A DNA stretch of 64,000 bases from Bacteroidota bacterium (GCA_018267705.1 JAFDXX010000001.1:1-64000); one strand, 5' to 3'. Positions 24,685 to 33,652 are shown, counted from the stretch's first letter. Notes: generated by a model not told the origin, from the sequence alone. Made by a program: numbers and translations.

Positions 24685-26340
24685 ATGACATTTAGTGAGT
24701 TAGGCTTGGATGCGAATTTGATTAAAGCTACCGATGCGTTGGGGTTTGTGAACCCAACACCTATACAGGAAAAAGCTATTCCTGTGTTGCTTAGTGGTAC
24801 AAAAGATTTAATTGGGTTGGCACAAACAGGCACAGGAAAAACAGCAGCATTTGGATTGCCATTATTGCAATTAGTAGATGCCGGCCAAAAATATCCGCAA
24901 GCATTAGTGGTTTGCCCCACACGCGAATTGTGTTTGCAAATTGTTACTGAAATAGAACAGTTTAAAAAATTCTTACCCGGTATGCATGTAGTAGCTGTAT
25001 ATGGTGGTACATCTATTGGTATGCAAATACGCGAGTTAAAACGCGGTATTCAAATTGTGGTAGCTACGCCCGGAAGATTGATTGATTTAATTGAAAGAAA
25101 AGCAATTAATCTTGAACAAATAAAATATGTGGTGTTAGATGAAGCAGATGAAATGCTGAACATGGGTTTTAAAGATGATATTGAATTTATTTTAGAAAAC
25201 ACTCCAAAACGTGAAGCAACTTGGTTATTTAGTGCTACTATGCCTCCCGAAATTCGCCGTGTTAGCAAACGCTACATGAAAGAACCTTTTGAAGTTACAG
25301 TTGGAAAAATGAACACTGCCAACAAAAGTATTGATCATCAGTTTTATGTAGTAAATGCACATCATCGTTACGAAGCATTAAAAAGATTAATTGATTTTAA
25401 CCCCGGTATTTATGGTATCATCTTTACAAGAACAAAAGTAGATGCACAAACCATTGCTGAAAAATTAACGAGAGATGGTTATGATATTGATGCTTTGCAT
25501 GGAGATTTAACCCAACAACAACGCGATAAAGTAATGGGTGAGTTTCGTGAAAAAACATTACAATTATTAGTGGCTACCGATGTGGCTGCCCGTGGTATTG
25601 ATGTAAAAGAAATCACACACGTTATTAATTATGAATTGCCCGATGATACCGAAGTATATACACACCGAAGTGGTAGAACAGGCAGAGCAGGAAGCACCGG
25701 CGTTTGTATGAGTATTGTTCACACAAAAGAAATATATAAATTAAGAAGCATAGAAAGAATTGTTCAAAGCAAATTCAACAAACTAGAAATACCAAGCGGT
25801 AAAGATGTTTGCCGAAAACAATTTCATGCTTTTATGGATAAACTATTGCAAACAGATATTTCTCATGGCGATTATGAAACATACTTGCCTATGTTACAAG
25901 AAAAATTTGCGAATGTAACTAAAGAAGAAGTTCTTACAAGGCTTGCAGCAATGGAGTTTGACAGATTCTTGAAATATTATGAAAATGCAGGAGACCTAAA
26001 TGTTAGAGAACAACGCAAAGAAAGAAATTTTGGTGGCGATGGAAGAGATCAAGGAAGAACCCGTTCAAGAAGCAACCAACCTGTTAAGTATAGTGATGGA
26101 GATACCGTAAGATTATTTGTAAACCTTGGCACTAAAGATGGTTTTTACAAAGCAAGCTTTTTACAATTTATTTTAGATATGAGTGATTTAAGAAAAGATG
26201 TATTAGGAAGAATTGATATGAAAGAAATGAATAGTTGGATTGAAATTGATAAAAAAGCTGCAAAGCAAATGATTAATGCAGTTGATGGTAAAAATTATCG
26301 CGGAAGAAGAATAAGAATGAATGATGCTAATAGCAGATAA
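24685..26340 (+). CDS. DEAD-box ATP-dependent RNA helicase with DbpA-type RNA-binding C-terminus
   Basis: A 551-residue superfamily 2 helicase. In order: Q motif (FVNPTPIQEKAIP, about 21-33), Walker A AQTGTGKT (about 46-53), PTRELCLQI, GGTSIG, TPGRLID, DEADEML (about 151-157), SATMPPEIRR, IIFTRTKVDA, ATDVAARGIDV and HRSGRTGRAG. After an Arg/Gly-rich linker (about 440-465) comes a DbpA-like RNA-binding domain (VRLFVNLGTKDGF ... WIEIDKKAAKQMINAVDGKN, about 470-548). The likely role is rRNA or ribosome-assembly remodelling and cold adaptation. It interrupts the aromatic biosynthesis genes and carries its own promoter box. The gap to the DAHP synthase gene is 81 bp without an obvious terminator. 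Confidence 0.93.
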   Translation: MTFSELGLDANLIKATDALGFVNPTPIQEKAIPVLLSGTKDLIGLAQTGTGKTAAFGLPLLQLVDAGQKYPQALVVCPTRELCLQIVTEIEQFKKFLPGMHVVAVYGGTSIGMQIRELKRGIQIVVATPGRLIDLIERKAINLEQIKYVVLDEADEMLNMGFKDDIEFILENTPKREATWLFSATMPPEIRRVSKRYMKEPFEVTVGKMNTANKSIDHQFYVVNAHHRYEALKRLIDFNPGIYGIIFTRTKVDAQTIAEKLTRDGYDIDALHGDLTQQQRDKVMGEFREKTLQLLVATDVAARGIDVKEITHVINYELPDDTEVYTHRSGRTGRAGSTGVCMSIVHTKEIYKLRSIERIVQSKFNKLEIPSGKDVCRKQFHAFMDKLLQTDISHGDYETYLPMLQEKFANVTKEEVLTRLAAMEFDRFLKYYENAGDLNVREQRKERNFGGDGRDQGRTRSRSNQPVKYSDGDTVRLFVNLGTKDGFYKASFLQFILDMSDLRKDVLGRIDMKEMNSWIEIDKKAAKQMINAVDGKNYRGRRIRMNDANSR

Positions 26341-26421
26341 CTGTTAGCATTGTATTATAAACCCAATTGTGCAATGTTCTAGACCATTTGGAGTCGTCTT
26401 TGCATAATAAAATTTAAAACA

Positions 26422-27516
26422 ATGGAAGCAACAATTCCAAAACCCTCAATTAAAGAGGTAACACAAAAAGCATGGAACAAACGCCCTTTAATTATCTCAG
26501 GCCCATGTAGTGCCGAAACAGAAGAACAAGTAATCACTACAGCTAAACAATTAGCCGAAACAGGAAAAGTTGATATCATGCGTGCAGGCATTTGGAAACC
26601 ACGTACACGCCCCGGAAGCTTTGAAGGTATTGGCACAAAAGGATTAGCATGGTTACAAAAAGCAAGAGAAATTACTAACATTCCATGGGCTGTTGAAGTA
26701 GCCACTGCTAAACAGGTTGCAGATGCATTGCATTTTGATATTGATGTTTTGTGGATTGGTGCAAGAACAACAGTAAACCCTTTTAGTGTGCAAGAAGTTG
26801 CAGATGCATTGCGTGGGGTAGATGTTCCGGTTTTAATTAAAAATCCAATTAACCCTGATTTAGAATTATGGATTGGTGCAGTTGAGCGTGTTGCAAAAGC
26901 AGGAATTAAAAATATAGGCTTAATACACAGAGGCTTTTCTTCATACGGAAATACAGATTACCGCAATGCACCTATGTGGCATTTAGCAATTGAAATGAAA
27001 CGCCGTCATCCGGAATTAATGATGATTAATGATCCATCACATATTGCAGGAAGAAGAGATGTTTTATTAGATGTTGCACAAAAAGCTATTGATTTAGATT
27101 TTGACGGATTAATTATTGAAAGCCATCTTGATCCGGATAATGCATGGAGTGATGCAAAACAACAAATTACACCACAACGTTTAGCTGAAATGCTTAACAC
27201 CATTGTTTGGCGTAAAGAAGATATTAATAATGAAGAACTACATAATAATATGGAAAAACTGCGTCAGCAAATCAATCATTTAGATGATGAGCTGTTGCAA
27301 TTACTTGGGCAAAGAATGAAGATAGCAGATAAAATAGGAGCATATAAAAAAGAAAATAATATTACCATTTTACAAACCAACCGTTGGAATGCTATTTTAG
27401 AAAGAGCTTATGTAAAAGGAGAAAAACTTGCTTTAAGCAAAGAGTTTATTACCAAATATTTTGATGCAGTGCACATGGAAAGTATTAATCATCAAAATAA
27501 AATTATGAACTCATAG
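26422..27516 (+). CDS. Bifunctional DAHP synthase / chorismate mutase
   Basis: A 364-residue fusion. The N-terminal domain (about 1-260) is a DAHP synthase of the KDO8P-synthase-like (type I beta) group: PLIISGPCSAETEEQV (about 22-37), MRAGIWKPRTRPGSFEG (about 54-70), WIGARTTVNPFSVQEV, LIKNPINPDLELWIGA, LIHRGFSSYG and INDPSHIAGRRD (about 203-214). It condenses phosphoenolpyruvate and erythrose 4-phosphate, the first shikimate step. The C-terminal domain (about 270-360) is an AroQ-type chorismate mutase: MEKLRQQINHLDDELLQLLG, RMKIADKIGAYKKENN. The mutase part likely supplies prephenate for pheA and tyrA, and in this class of fusion it also confers feedback control on the synthase. Confidence 0.94.
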   Translation: MEATIPKPSIKEVTQKAWNKRPLIISGPCSAETEEQVITTAKQLAETGKVDIMRAGIWKPRTRPGSFEGIGTKGLAWLQKAREITNIPWAVEVATAKQVADALHFDIDVLWIGARTTVNPFSVQEVADALRGVDVPVLIKNPINPDLELWIGAVERVAKAGIKNIGLIHRGFSSYGNTDYRNAPMWHLAIEMKRRHPELMMINDPSHIAGRRDVLLDVAQKAIDLDFDGLIIESHLDPDNAWSDAKQQITPQRLAEMLNTIVWRKEDINNEELHNNMEKLRQQINHLDDELLQLLGQRMKIADKIGAYKKENNITILQTNRWNAILERAYVKGEKLALSKEFITKYFDAVHMESINHQNKIMNS

Positions 27517-27519
27517 TTC

Positions 27520-27572
27520 AGTCAATAGTCAACGGTTGACAGCCCACAATCGTTGGCTATTTTCTATTGACT
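27520..27572. repeat. Nested inverted repeats between the DAHP synthase gene and aroB
   Basis: AGTCAATAG (27520-27528) and CTATTGACT (27564-27572) form a 9-bp outer stem. Inside lie the self-complementary GTCAACGGTTGAC (27528-27540) and the pair AGCC / GGCT. The sequence is richer in short repeats than its surroundings and resembles a small folded intergenic element. No T-run follows. Confidence 0.5.
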
Positions 27573-27592
27573 ATGGGCTATTATTATGGACA

Positions 27593-28612
27593 ATGATTAA
27601 ACAAACTTTTAAATTCTCATCTACTTCAACAGATATTTATTTTGCAAACGGCATCAGTTGTTTAAAAGAAATAATTGATGTTAAACATGCCATATTTATT
27701 ACCGATGAAAATGTTTTTACTGCCCATGCAAAACGATTTAAAAATTATAATACTATTGTTTTAAAAGCAGGAGAAGAATATAAAGTTCAACAAACAGTTG
27801 ATAGTATTATTGAACAATTAATAGCATTTGAAGCCGATAGAAAAACAATTTTAGTAGGTGTTGGCGGCGGTGTAATTACAGACCTCACAGGTTTTGTAGC
27901 TTCTGTTTATATGCGTGGAATAAAATTCGGATTCATTCCTACAACATTACTTGCTTTAGTAGATGCAAGTATTGGCGGAAAAAATGGAATTGATGTAGGT
28001 ATTTATAAAAATATTGTAGGCATAACTAAACAACCATTGTTTATTTTACACGATTTAATTTTTTTAAACACATTGCCTGAAACAGAGTGGCAGAACGGGT
28101 TTGCAGAAATTATAAAACATGCTTGTATTAAAAACGCTGCAATGTTTAAAGAATTACAACAACATGATTTGAATTATTATTCTAAAAAGAAGAAAGAAAT
28201 TTGTTCTCTTATTCAACGCAATGCAATTATTAAATTAAAAATTGTTCAGCAAGATGAATTTGAACAAGCAGATAGAAAACTTTTAAATTTTGGTCATACT
28301 CTTGGCCATGCATTAGAAAATCAATACGAATTATCTCATGGTCAAGCAATTGCTATTGGTATGACGTATGCTTCCGAAATTTCAAAACAACTTTTAAACT
28401 TTAAAGAAAAAAATAATGTTGTAAATGTATTACAGCAATATGGCTTACCAACTTATGCTTCGTTTAATAAACAAAAAGTTTTTAATGTTTTGAAAATGGA
28501 TAAGAAGCGTGAAAGAAAAGAAATGAATTTTATTTTATTAGAAAAAATTGGTAAAGGAATTATTAAACAAATTCCTTTAAATCAATTAGAACAAATTATA
28601 CAATTGTTGTGA
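27593..28612 (+). CDS. aroB: 3-dehydroquinate synthase
   Basis: A 339-residue NAD- and zinc-dependent enzyme converting DAHP to 3-dehydroquinate. ATG 27593 (MIKQTFKFSSTSTDI) is chosen; an upstream start at 27536 would run through the inverted-repeat element and add unconserved residues. Motifs are VGGGVITDLTGFVASVYMRG (about 85-104), FIPTTLLALVDASIGGKNGI (about 108-127), GFAEIIKHACI (about 164-174) and the zinc-ligand segments LLNFGHTLGHALE (about 227-239) and LSHGQAIAIGM. It overlaps aroA by 4 bases, so translation of the two is probably coupled. Confidence 0.95.
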   Translation: MIKQTFKFSSTSTDIYFANGISCLKEIIDVKHAIFITDENVFTAHAKRFKNYNTIVLKAGEEYKVQQTVDSIIEQLIAFEADRKTILVGVGGGVITDLTGFVASVYMRGIKFGFIPTTLLALVDASIGGKNGIDVGIYKNIVGITKQPLFILHDLIFLNTLPETEWQNGFAEIIKHACIKNAAMFKELQQHDLNYYSKKKKEICSLIQRNAIIKLKIVQQDEFEQADRKLLNFGHTLGHALENQYELSHGQAIAIGMTYASEISKQLLNFKEKNNVVNVLQQYGLPTYASFNKQKVFNVLKMDKKRERKEMNFILLEKIGKGIIKQIPLNQLEQIIQLL

Positions 28613-29892
28613 TAGTTACCATACAACCTTCAACAGTACACGGAAAAATTATGGCACCTGCATCTAAAAGTTCTATGCAACGTGCATGTGCTGCAGCATT
28701 ACTAAAAAAAGGGAAATCTATAATTTATAATTACGGTATTAGTAATGATGATAAAGCAGCCTTAAGTATTATTGAGTATTTCGGAGCAACAATAATTAAA
28801 AGAGAAGATAGAATAGAAATTGATAGTTCTAATTTTAATCAACTTCCTTTAGGTATTGAAGGTATTCATTGTGGCGAAAGTGGCTTAAGTATTAGAATGT
28901 TTGCCCCTATTGTTGCATTAAACAAAAATGAAATTACTATTAATGGCACCGGAAGTTTAGCTACAAGGCCAATGAATTTTTTTGATGAAATATTTCCACA
29001 ATTAAATATTAAAATAAAATCTAATAATGGAAAATTGCCTTTAATTGTAAAAGGCCCGTTGCAACCAAAAAATATAGAAATTGATGGAAGTTTAAGCTCT
29101 CAATTTTTAACAGGCTTGTTAATGGCTTATGCTGCAAGCAATGCAAATAATGTTTCTATTAAAGTAACTAATTTAAAAAGTAAACCTTATATAGATTTAA
29201 CCTTAAAAGTGATGAATGATTTTGGTATGAATGTTCCCGTAAATAATAATTATCAGGAATTCATTTTTACAAAATCAGAAACCGAAAATAAAAAATCGGA
29301 AGTAAACTATATGGTTGAAAGTGATTGGAGTGGCGGTGCATTTTTATTAGTTGCAGGAGCCATTGCAGGAAATATTATAGTGAAAGGTTTAGATACTCAT
29401 TCAACGCAAGCCGATAAAAAAATTATTGAAGCATTAAAAGATTGCAAAGCAAATATTTTAATTAATGAAAAGGAAATTCATATTTCAAATTCTACATTAA
29501 AAGCATTTGAATTTGATGCTACCGATTGCCCCGATTTATTTCCACCTTTAGTTGCATTAGCATCTTATTGTAATGGAACATCGTTAATTAAAGGTGTTAG
29601 TAGATTAGCACATAAAGAAAGCAATCGCGGTTTAACCTTGCAACAAGAGTTTGCAAAATTTGGTGTTGAAATTATTTTAGAAAATGATGTAATGAAAGTG
29701 AATGGCGGCAATGGTTTAAAAGGAACTATCGTACACTCTCATCATGATCATCGTATTGCAATGGCTTGTGCCGTAGCTGCTTTAAAAGCAAATAAAGAAA
29801 CTATTATTGAAGAAGCAGATGCCGTTAATAAATCTTATCCTAATTTTTATGAACATTTACAACAATTAGGAGTAATAGTAAAAAAGAAGTGA
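28609..29892 (+). CDS. aroA: 3-phosphoshikimate 1-carboxyvinyltransferase (EPSP synthase)
   Basis: A 427-residue enzyme that adds enolpyruvate to shikimate 3-phosphate. GTG at 28609 overlaps the aroB stop as GTGA; no ATG fits the conserved N-terminus (IVTIQPSTVHGKIMAPASKS). Motifs are APASKSSMQRACAAALL (about 17-33), GESGLSIRMFAPI (about 87-99), NGTGSLATRPM (about 110-120), SSQFLTGLLMA (about 164-174), ESDWSGGAFL, DATDCPDLFPPL (about 306-317) and HSHHDHRIAMACAVAAL (about 377-393). It contains the Lys, Arg and Asp residues expected in the active site and appears functional. A hairpin overlaps its stop codon. Confidence 0.95.
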   Translation: MIVTIQPSTVHGKIMAPASKSSMQRACAAALLKKGKSIIYNYGISNDDKAALSIIEYFGATIIKREDRIEIDSSNFNQLPLGIEGIHCGESGLSIRMFAPIVALNKNEITINGTGSLATRPMNFFDEIFPQLNIKIKSNNGKLPLIVKGPLQPKNIEIDGSLSSQFLTGLLMAYAASNANNVSIKVTNLKSKPYIDLTLKVMNDFGMNVPVNNNYQEFIFTKSETENKKSEVNYMVESDWSGGAFLLVAGAIAGNIIVKGLDTHSTQADKKIIEALKDCKANILINEKEIHISNSTLKAFEFDATDCPDLFPPLVALASYCNGTSLIKGVSRLAHKESNRGLTLQQEFAKFGVEIILENDVMKVNGGNGLKGTIVHSHHDHRIAMACAVAALKANKETIIEEADAVNKSYPNFYEHLQQLGVIVKKK

Positions 29893-29924
29893 GTGCCGAA
29901 TTTTAACTACTCACTTCTCTTTTA
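29885..29924 (+). terminator. Candidate terminator overlapping the aroA stop codon
   Basis: AGAAGTGAGT (29885-29894) and ACTCACTTCT (29909-29918) form a 10-bp stem containing the aroA TGA, followed by CTTTT. The T-tract is short, so efficiency may be moderate. Confidence 0.6.
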
Positions 29925-30021
29925 AATAATTCTATAATTATATACATATTTAATGTGCTTCACTTAAATAACGCATATTAGTAACAACATTTTTCCTTTT
30001 ATTGTTTTTTACCAATTACGT

Positions 30022-30029
30022 TACCTTCG
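30022..30029 (+). promoter_or_regulatory. Variant -7 box before aroC
   Basis: TACCTTCG, one mismatch from TAnnTTTG, 18 nt before the aroC ATG. Together with the preceding hairpin it suggests that aroC can be transcribed separately from aroBA. Confidence 0.4.
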
Positions 30030-30047
30030 TAACTTACTTACTTATTT

Positions 30048-31043
30048 ATGAACTCATTCGGTCGTTTATTTCGTGTTTCCATTTTTGGAGAAAGTCATGG
30101 TGAATGTGTAGGCATTACTATTGATGGTTGCCCGGCAGGTTTATTGTTAACAGCAGAAGATTTATTGTTTGATTTAGAAAGAAGAAAAGGCGGAATACAA
30201 AAAGGTACCACACCAAGAAAAGAAGACGATTATCCTATTTTTAAAAGCGGAATTTTTAATGGTAAAACAACAGGTTTCCCTATAACTATTTTATTTGAAA
30301 ATAATAATACTCGCAGCGAAGATTATCAAAAACAAAGAGACATTCCACGCCCCGGACATGCAGATTGGGTTGCCCATCAAAAATTTGGCGGTAATGAAGA
30401 TTATAGAGGAGGCGGCCATTTTAGTGCAAGATTAACAACAGGTTTAGTAGCAGCCGGAGCTATTGCCAAAAAAATATTAGCATCCATCAATATTTCTGCA
30501 ACTATTATTGAAGTAGGCGGAGAAACTAATATTGAAAAAGGTTTGCAAAAAGCCATTGATACAAAAGATTCTGTTGGCGGAATTATTGAATGTATAGTAA
30601 CAGGAATGCCTGTAGGAATAGGAGAACCTTATTTTGATTCGTTAGAATCTGCATTGGCTCATATAATGTTTGCTATTCCTGCAGTGAAAGGAATAGAATT
30701 TGGTGCAGGATTTAAAGCAGCAAAAATGTTTGGTAGCCAACATAATGATGCTATTGAAAATATAAAAGGCAAAACAACAACTAATTATGCCGGTGGTATT
30801 GTGGGTGGAATTAGTAACGGAAATAATTTAATTTTCAGAATTGCCATTAAACCCACTTCTTCAACTCCAAAAGAACAAACAAGTTTAAACTGGAATACAG
30901 AACAAATGGAAAAATTTTCAATAAAAGGTCGCCATGATTTGTGTGTTGCATTAAGAGCACCCGTTATTGTAGAAGCAGCTACAGCAATAGTTTTACTTGA
31001 TATGATTTTGCTAGAACAAAAGCTACCGAAAATAATTAACTAA
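30048..31043 (+). CDS. aroC: Chorismate synthase
   Basis: A 331-residue FMN-dependent enzyme that makes chorismate from EPSP. It starts NSFGRLFRVSIFGESHGECV with the catalytic His in GESHG (about 14-18), then DLERRKGGIQKGTTPRKEDD (about 43-62), RPGHADWVAHQKFGGNEDYRG (about 101-121) and GGGHFSARLTTGLVAAGAIAK (about 121-141). GGISNGNNLIFRIAIKPTSS (about 254-273) and GRHDLCVALRAPVIVEAATA (about 294-313) carry the second catalytic His. It is somewhat shorter than many homologues (about 350-390), mainly at the C-terminus, but all motifs are present. Confidence 0.95.
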   Translation: MNSFGRLFRVSIFGESHGECVGITIDGCPAGLLLTAEDLLFDLERRKGGIQKGTTPRKEDDYPIFKSGIFNGKTTGFPITILFENNNTRSEDYQKQRDIPRPGHADWVAHQKFGGNEDYRGGGHFSARLTTGLVAAGAIAKKILASINISATIIEVGGETNIEKGLQKAIDTKDSVGGIIECIVTGMPVGIGEPYFDSLESALAHIMFAIPAVKGIEFGAGFKAAKMFGSQHNDAIENIKGKTTTNYAGGIVGGISNGNNLIFRIAIKPTSSTPKEQTSLNWNTEQMEKFSIKGRHDLCVALRAPVIVEAATAIVLLDMILLEQKLPKIIN

Positions 31044-31051
31044 CTAAAATT

Positions 31052-31351
31052 ATGGATGTTATTTACCATATTACAACAAAGGCTGAATGGAATAAAGCTT
31101 TACAAAAAGGTTATTATGAAAACCCTTCTTTAAAGTTAGAAGGTTTTATTCATTGCAGTAAAGCAGAACAAATACAAGGTGTTTTAGAAAGATATTTTAA
31201 AGGGAAAAACAATTTAATAAAACTAACCATAAATGTTTCTGCATTAGAGCATAAGTTACAATACGATTTTTCACCTTCAATTAACCAATCATTTCCACAT
31301 GTATATGGCGTTATTAATTTAAATGCAGTTGTTGGTATTATAGATTTATAA
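31052..31351 (+). CDS. DUF952 family protein
   Basis: A 99-residue protein with the DUF952 pattern: MDVIYHITTKAEWNKAL at the start, GFIHCSKAEQIQGVLERYF (about 31-49) and FPHVYGVINLNAVVGI (about 80-95). The conserved His, Ser and Arg positions resemble those of small ADP-ribosyl-binding or transferase-like folds, but the biochemical role of the family is not established. It starts 9 nt after aroC and is likely co-transcribed with it. The 180 bp after it, up to the ompA-like start, contain an AT-rich stretch and the next promoter only. Confidence 0.8.
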   Translation: MDVIYHITTKAEWNKALQKGYYENPSLKLEGFIHCSKAEQIQGVLERYFKGKNNLIKLTINVSALEHKLQYDFSPSINQSFPHVYGVINLNAVVGIIDL

Positions 31352-31507
31352 TTTTTTAGGTAAAATGGCTTTATAATAATGATTTTAAGATCTTTCTAAA
31401 TAATAAATTCAATAAAAAAGTACTGTAATTCGCTTTTTCAACATATATTTCACCCTTTAAAAACTAACTGTGAATTATATAATTTTCGTAAAATCAAATT
31501 CACCCAT

Positions 31508-31515
31508 TATTTTTG
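31508..31515 (+). promoter_or_regulatory. Promoter -7 box of the OmpA-family gene
   Basis: TATTTTTG, an exact TAnnTTTG match, 18 nt before the preferred start codon at 31534. Confidence 0.5.
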
Positions 31516-31533
31516 TTATCTAAACAATCGCTT

Positions 31534-32874
31534 ATGAAGAAAATTCTTCTATCATTTTCTGCATTATTTATGCTTGCTCTTAGTTTTGGACAAACAACTT
31601 CCAATTGGAAAAAAACACCATCACTAGGGCTTAATTTCTTTTTGAAAGATTTTGTAACGCCTGATTTAATTGGCCAACGTAGCTTACCTATTGTTTTACG
31701 TGATGGTACGTGGAATAAATTTAGCAACATGTCTCCCGGCGTAAGTTTAACATACTTAGATGGGTTATCTAACTATGTTGATTTTGCTGCAAATTTACAT
31801 GCCTCATTTACTGATTATCAATATTTTAATGGTACTAAAGAAGGTCAAAGTAAATTTTTGTTGGAAGCCGATGCAAATGTTCGTTTAAAACTATTACCCG
31901 ATCATTACTTCTTAGTTCCATATGTTAGCGGAGGTTTAGGGGTAGGTATGTACGGAGGTACTTATTTTTCTACCTATGTACCGGTTGGTATAGGCTTTCA
32001 ATTTAAGTTAGGGGAAGGTAATTTTATTGATTTAGGATGGTCTTATCATTTAAGAATTTCAGATAAATCAAATTATAACTTCCAATACTCAATTGGTTTC
32101 ATTTCTCCGTTAAAAGAAAAGAAAGCAGCTCCTGTAGTGGTAACACCACCACCACCGCCGCCTGTTAAACAAGAACCAAAAGATACAGATAAAGACGGTA
32201 TTCCGGATGATGTTGATAAATGTCCAACCGTTCCGGGAGTAGCAAAATACAACGGATGCCCAGTTCCTGATACTGATGGAGATGGCATTAATGATGAAAA
32301 TGATAAATGTCCAACTGTTCCGGGAGTAGCTAAATACAACGGATGCCCAGTTCCTGATACTGACGGAGATGGCATTAATGATGAAAATGATAAATGCCCA
32401 ACCGTTCCGGGTGTAGCACGTTACCAAGGATGCCCAGTTCCAGATACAGATGGTGATGGTGTAAATGATGAAGAAGATAAATGTCCAACTGAAAAAGGAA
32501 CTGTTGCTAACCACGGTTGCCCAGAATTAAAAGATTTTGGTTTTGATTTTAATAAAATTCAATTTGCTACAGGCACAGCAGTATTAACTAAAAATGCTAC
32601 TGCTGAATTAAACAAAGCTGTAGGAATTTTAAATGAACACAAAAGCCTTAATATTTCAATTGAAGGATATACTGATAATACCGGAAAAGCAGCTGCAAAC
32701 GTAGCATTATCTCAAAAACGTGCTGATGCAGTTAAAGCTTATCTTGTTAAGAAAGGAATAAATGCAGATAGATTAACTGCTACAGGTTACGGAGATGCAA
32801 GCCCTGTGGGAGATAATAAAACTGTAAAAGGAAGAGCTGAAAATAGAAGAGTAGAATTTAAAGTAAAAAAATAA
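31534..32874 (+). CDS. OmpA family outer-membrane protein with thrombospondin type 3 repeats
   Basis: A 446-residue protein from ATG 31534 (MKKILLSFSALFMLALSFGQ), which opens a clear signal peptide; an upstream TTG at 31513 is less likely. Domains: an eight-stranded-type beta-barrel (about 25-190), a proline-rich linker (VVVTPPPPPPVKQ, about 200-215), four thrombospondin type 3 repeats of 29 residues with DTDGDGINDENDKCP calcium-binding patterns (about 217-332), and a C-terminal OmpA peptidoglycan-binding domain (INKIQF-like start, IEGYTDNTGKAAAN, LSQKRADAVKAYL, ATGYGDASPVG, GRAENRRVEF). It anchors the outer membrane to peptidoglycan and is usually abundant in Bacteroidota. It is monocistronic between a good promoter and a strong terminator. 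Confidence 0.95.
   Translation: MKKILLSFSALFMLALSFGQTTSNWKKTPSLGLNFFLKDFVTPDLIGQRSLPIVLRDGTWNKFSNMSPGVSLTYLDGLSNYVDFAANLHASFTDYQYFNGTKEGQSKFLLEADANVRLKLLPDHYFLVPYVSGGLGVGMYGGTYFSTYVPVGIGFQFKLGEGNFIDLGWSYHLRISDKSNYNFQYSIGFISPLKEKKAAPVVVTPPPPPPVKQEPKDTDKDGIPDDVDKCPTVPGVAKYNGCPVPDTDGDGINDENDKCPTVPGVAKYNGCPVPDTDGDGINDENDKCPTVPGVARYQGCPVPDTDGDGVNDEEDKCPTEKGTVANHGCPELKDFGFDFNKIQFATGTAVLTKNATAELNKAVGILNEHKSLNISIEGYTDNTGKAAANVALSQKRADAVKAYLVKKGINADRLTATGYGDASPVGDNKTVKGRAENRRVEFKVKK
32182..32529 (+). repeat. Four 87-bp tandem repeats (thrombospondin type 3 region)
   Basis: Four consecutive 87-bp units each encode 29 residues of the form DTDxDGxxDxxDKCPT...GCP. Units 2 and 3 are nearly identical in DNA, whereas units 1 and 4 have diverged. 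This suggests recent duplication or homogenisation and a potential for copy-number change. Confidence 0.85.
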
Positions 32875-32896
32875 ATAATACTTTAATATATTCAAT

Positions 32897-32930
32897 AAAA
32901 AATCCCAATCAATTGATTGGGATTTTTTTT
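32897..32930 (+). terminator. Rho-independent terminator after the OmpA-family gene
   Basis: A perfect palindrome, AATCCCAATCAA / TTGATTGGGATT, flanked by A-run and T-run (eight T). It could also work in reverse, although the next minus-strand gene ends more than 130 bp away. The interval up to 33065 shows nothing else. Confidence 0.9.
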
Positions 32931-33065
32931 ATTCTAAATAAAACCTAAAAGTATAAATGATAGTGTTAAGAAGAAAGAAGAAAAAATGAATATTAGTTTA
33001 CAGGTTGATTTGCGTTAAATAGCGTTTAATATTTTTTAATAAAATTTCTCTATAAAAATATTCAA

Positions 33066-33593
33066 CTAATTAACTTTTTTTACCAGTAATAATTCTGTAA
33101 CACCTTCCATTTTCATTCTGTAACCATCGGGTGTTCTGTATATTAAAACTTTTGGTTGATATATATTGGCATTTTTGATTCCAGGTTCATCTTGTACCCA
33201 AACTTCTCCATTCATTAATGAGAAGGATGTACTACCTGTCCAGCCTGAAAAATTTCCTTTTAATTGGCTATCAGAAACGTCAGACTCTCTATGGCATTTA
33301 ATAGCATTATCTACACCTTGAATTTGCATAGTTAATTTTCTACCAATTTTATTTATAGTAATGCTTGGGTTATTAAGGCCTGCGGCCAATTTCACATCTT
33401 CATCTAAAATATAATAATGAAAATTTACTGTTTTAATAATTGAACCTTCTTTTAGTATTCCATTTAAAACCCCTTCATAGCTTGTTTTTTCTACCAACTT
33501 AGGTTCTTCATTTTTTTGTGCAAATAGTTGAAAACTACTTAGCATAAGTAGTGCAGCTAAAAACATTTTTAAATTCATCGTCATTTTTTTCAT
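33066..33593 (-). CDS. Secreted protein of unknown function
   Basis: A 175-residue protein with a signal peptide (MKKMTMNLKMFLAALLMLSS ... LFAQ, about 1-26); several in-frame ATG codons at the start make the exact first residue uncertain. The mature part (about 27-175) is polar with alternating hydrophobic residues, suggesting a beta-rich domain. It contains SYEGVLNGILKEGSIIKTVN, a single Cys (KCHRES) and a C-terminal VTELLLVKKVN. I do not recognise the family. It follows bioB on the same strand after 59 bp and may have its own promoter; it converges with the OmpA gene. Confidence 0.65.
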   Translation of the reverse strand: MKKMTMNLKMFLAALLMLSSFQLFAQKNEEPKLVEKTSYEGVLNGILKEGSIIKTVNFHYYILDEDVKLAAGLNNPSITINKIGRKLTMQIQGVDNAIKCHRESDVSDSQLKGNFSGWTGSTSFSLMNGEVWVQDEPGIKNANIYQPKVLIYRTPDGYRMKMEGVTELLLVKKVN

Positions 33594-33652
33594 GGTGTAT
33601 TTTGTTTTAAAGTTCAGAAAATTTAAAAAGTTTGAAAGTATTAATAAAAAGT

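Noticed and set aside
32110..32514. Antisense frame of 134 residues opposite the OmpA-family gene
   Set aside because: It is created by the repeated codon pattern of the thrombospondin type 3 units; the plus-strand protein is certain.
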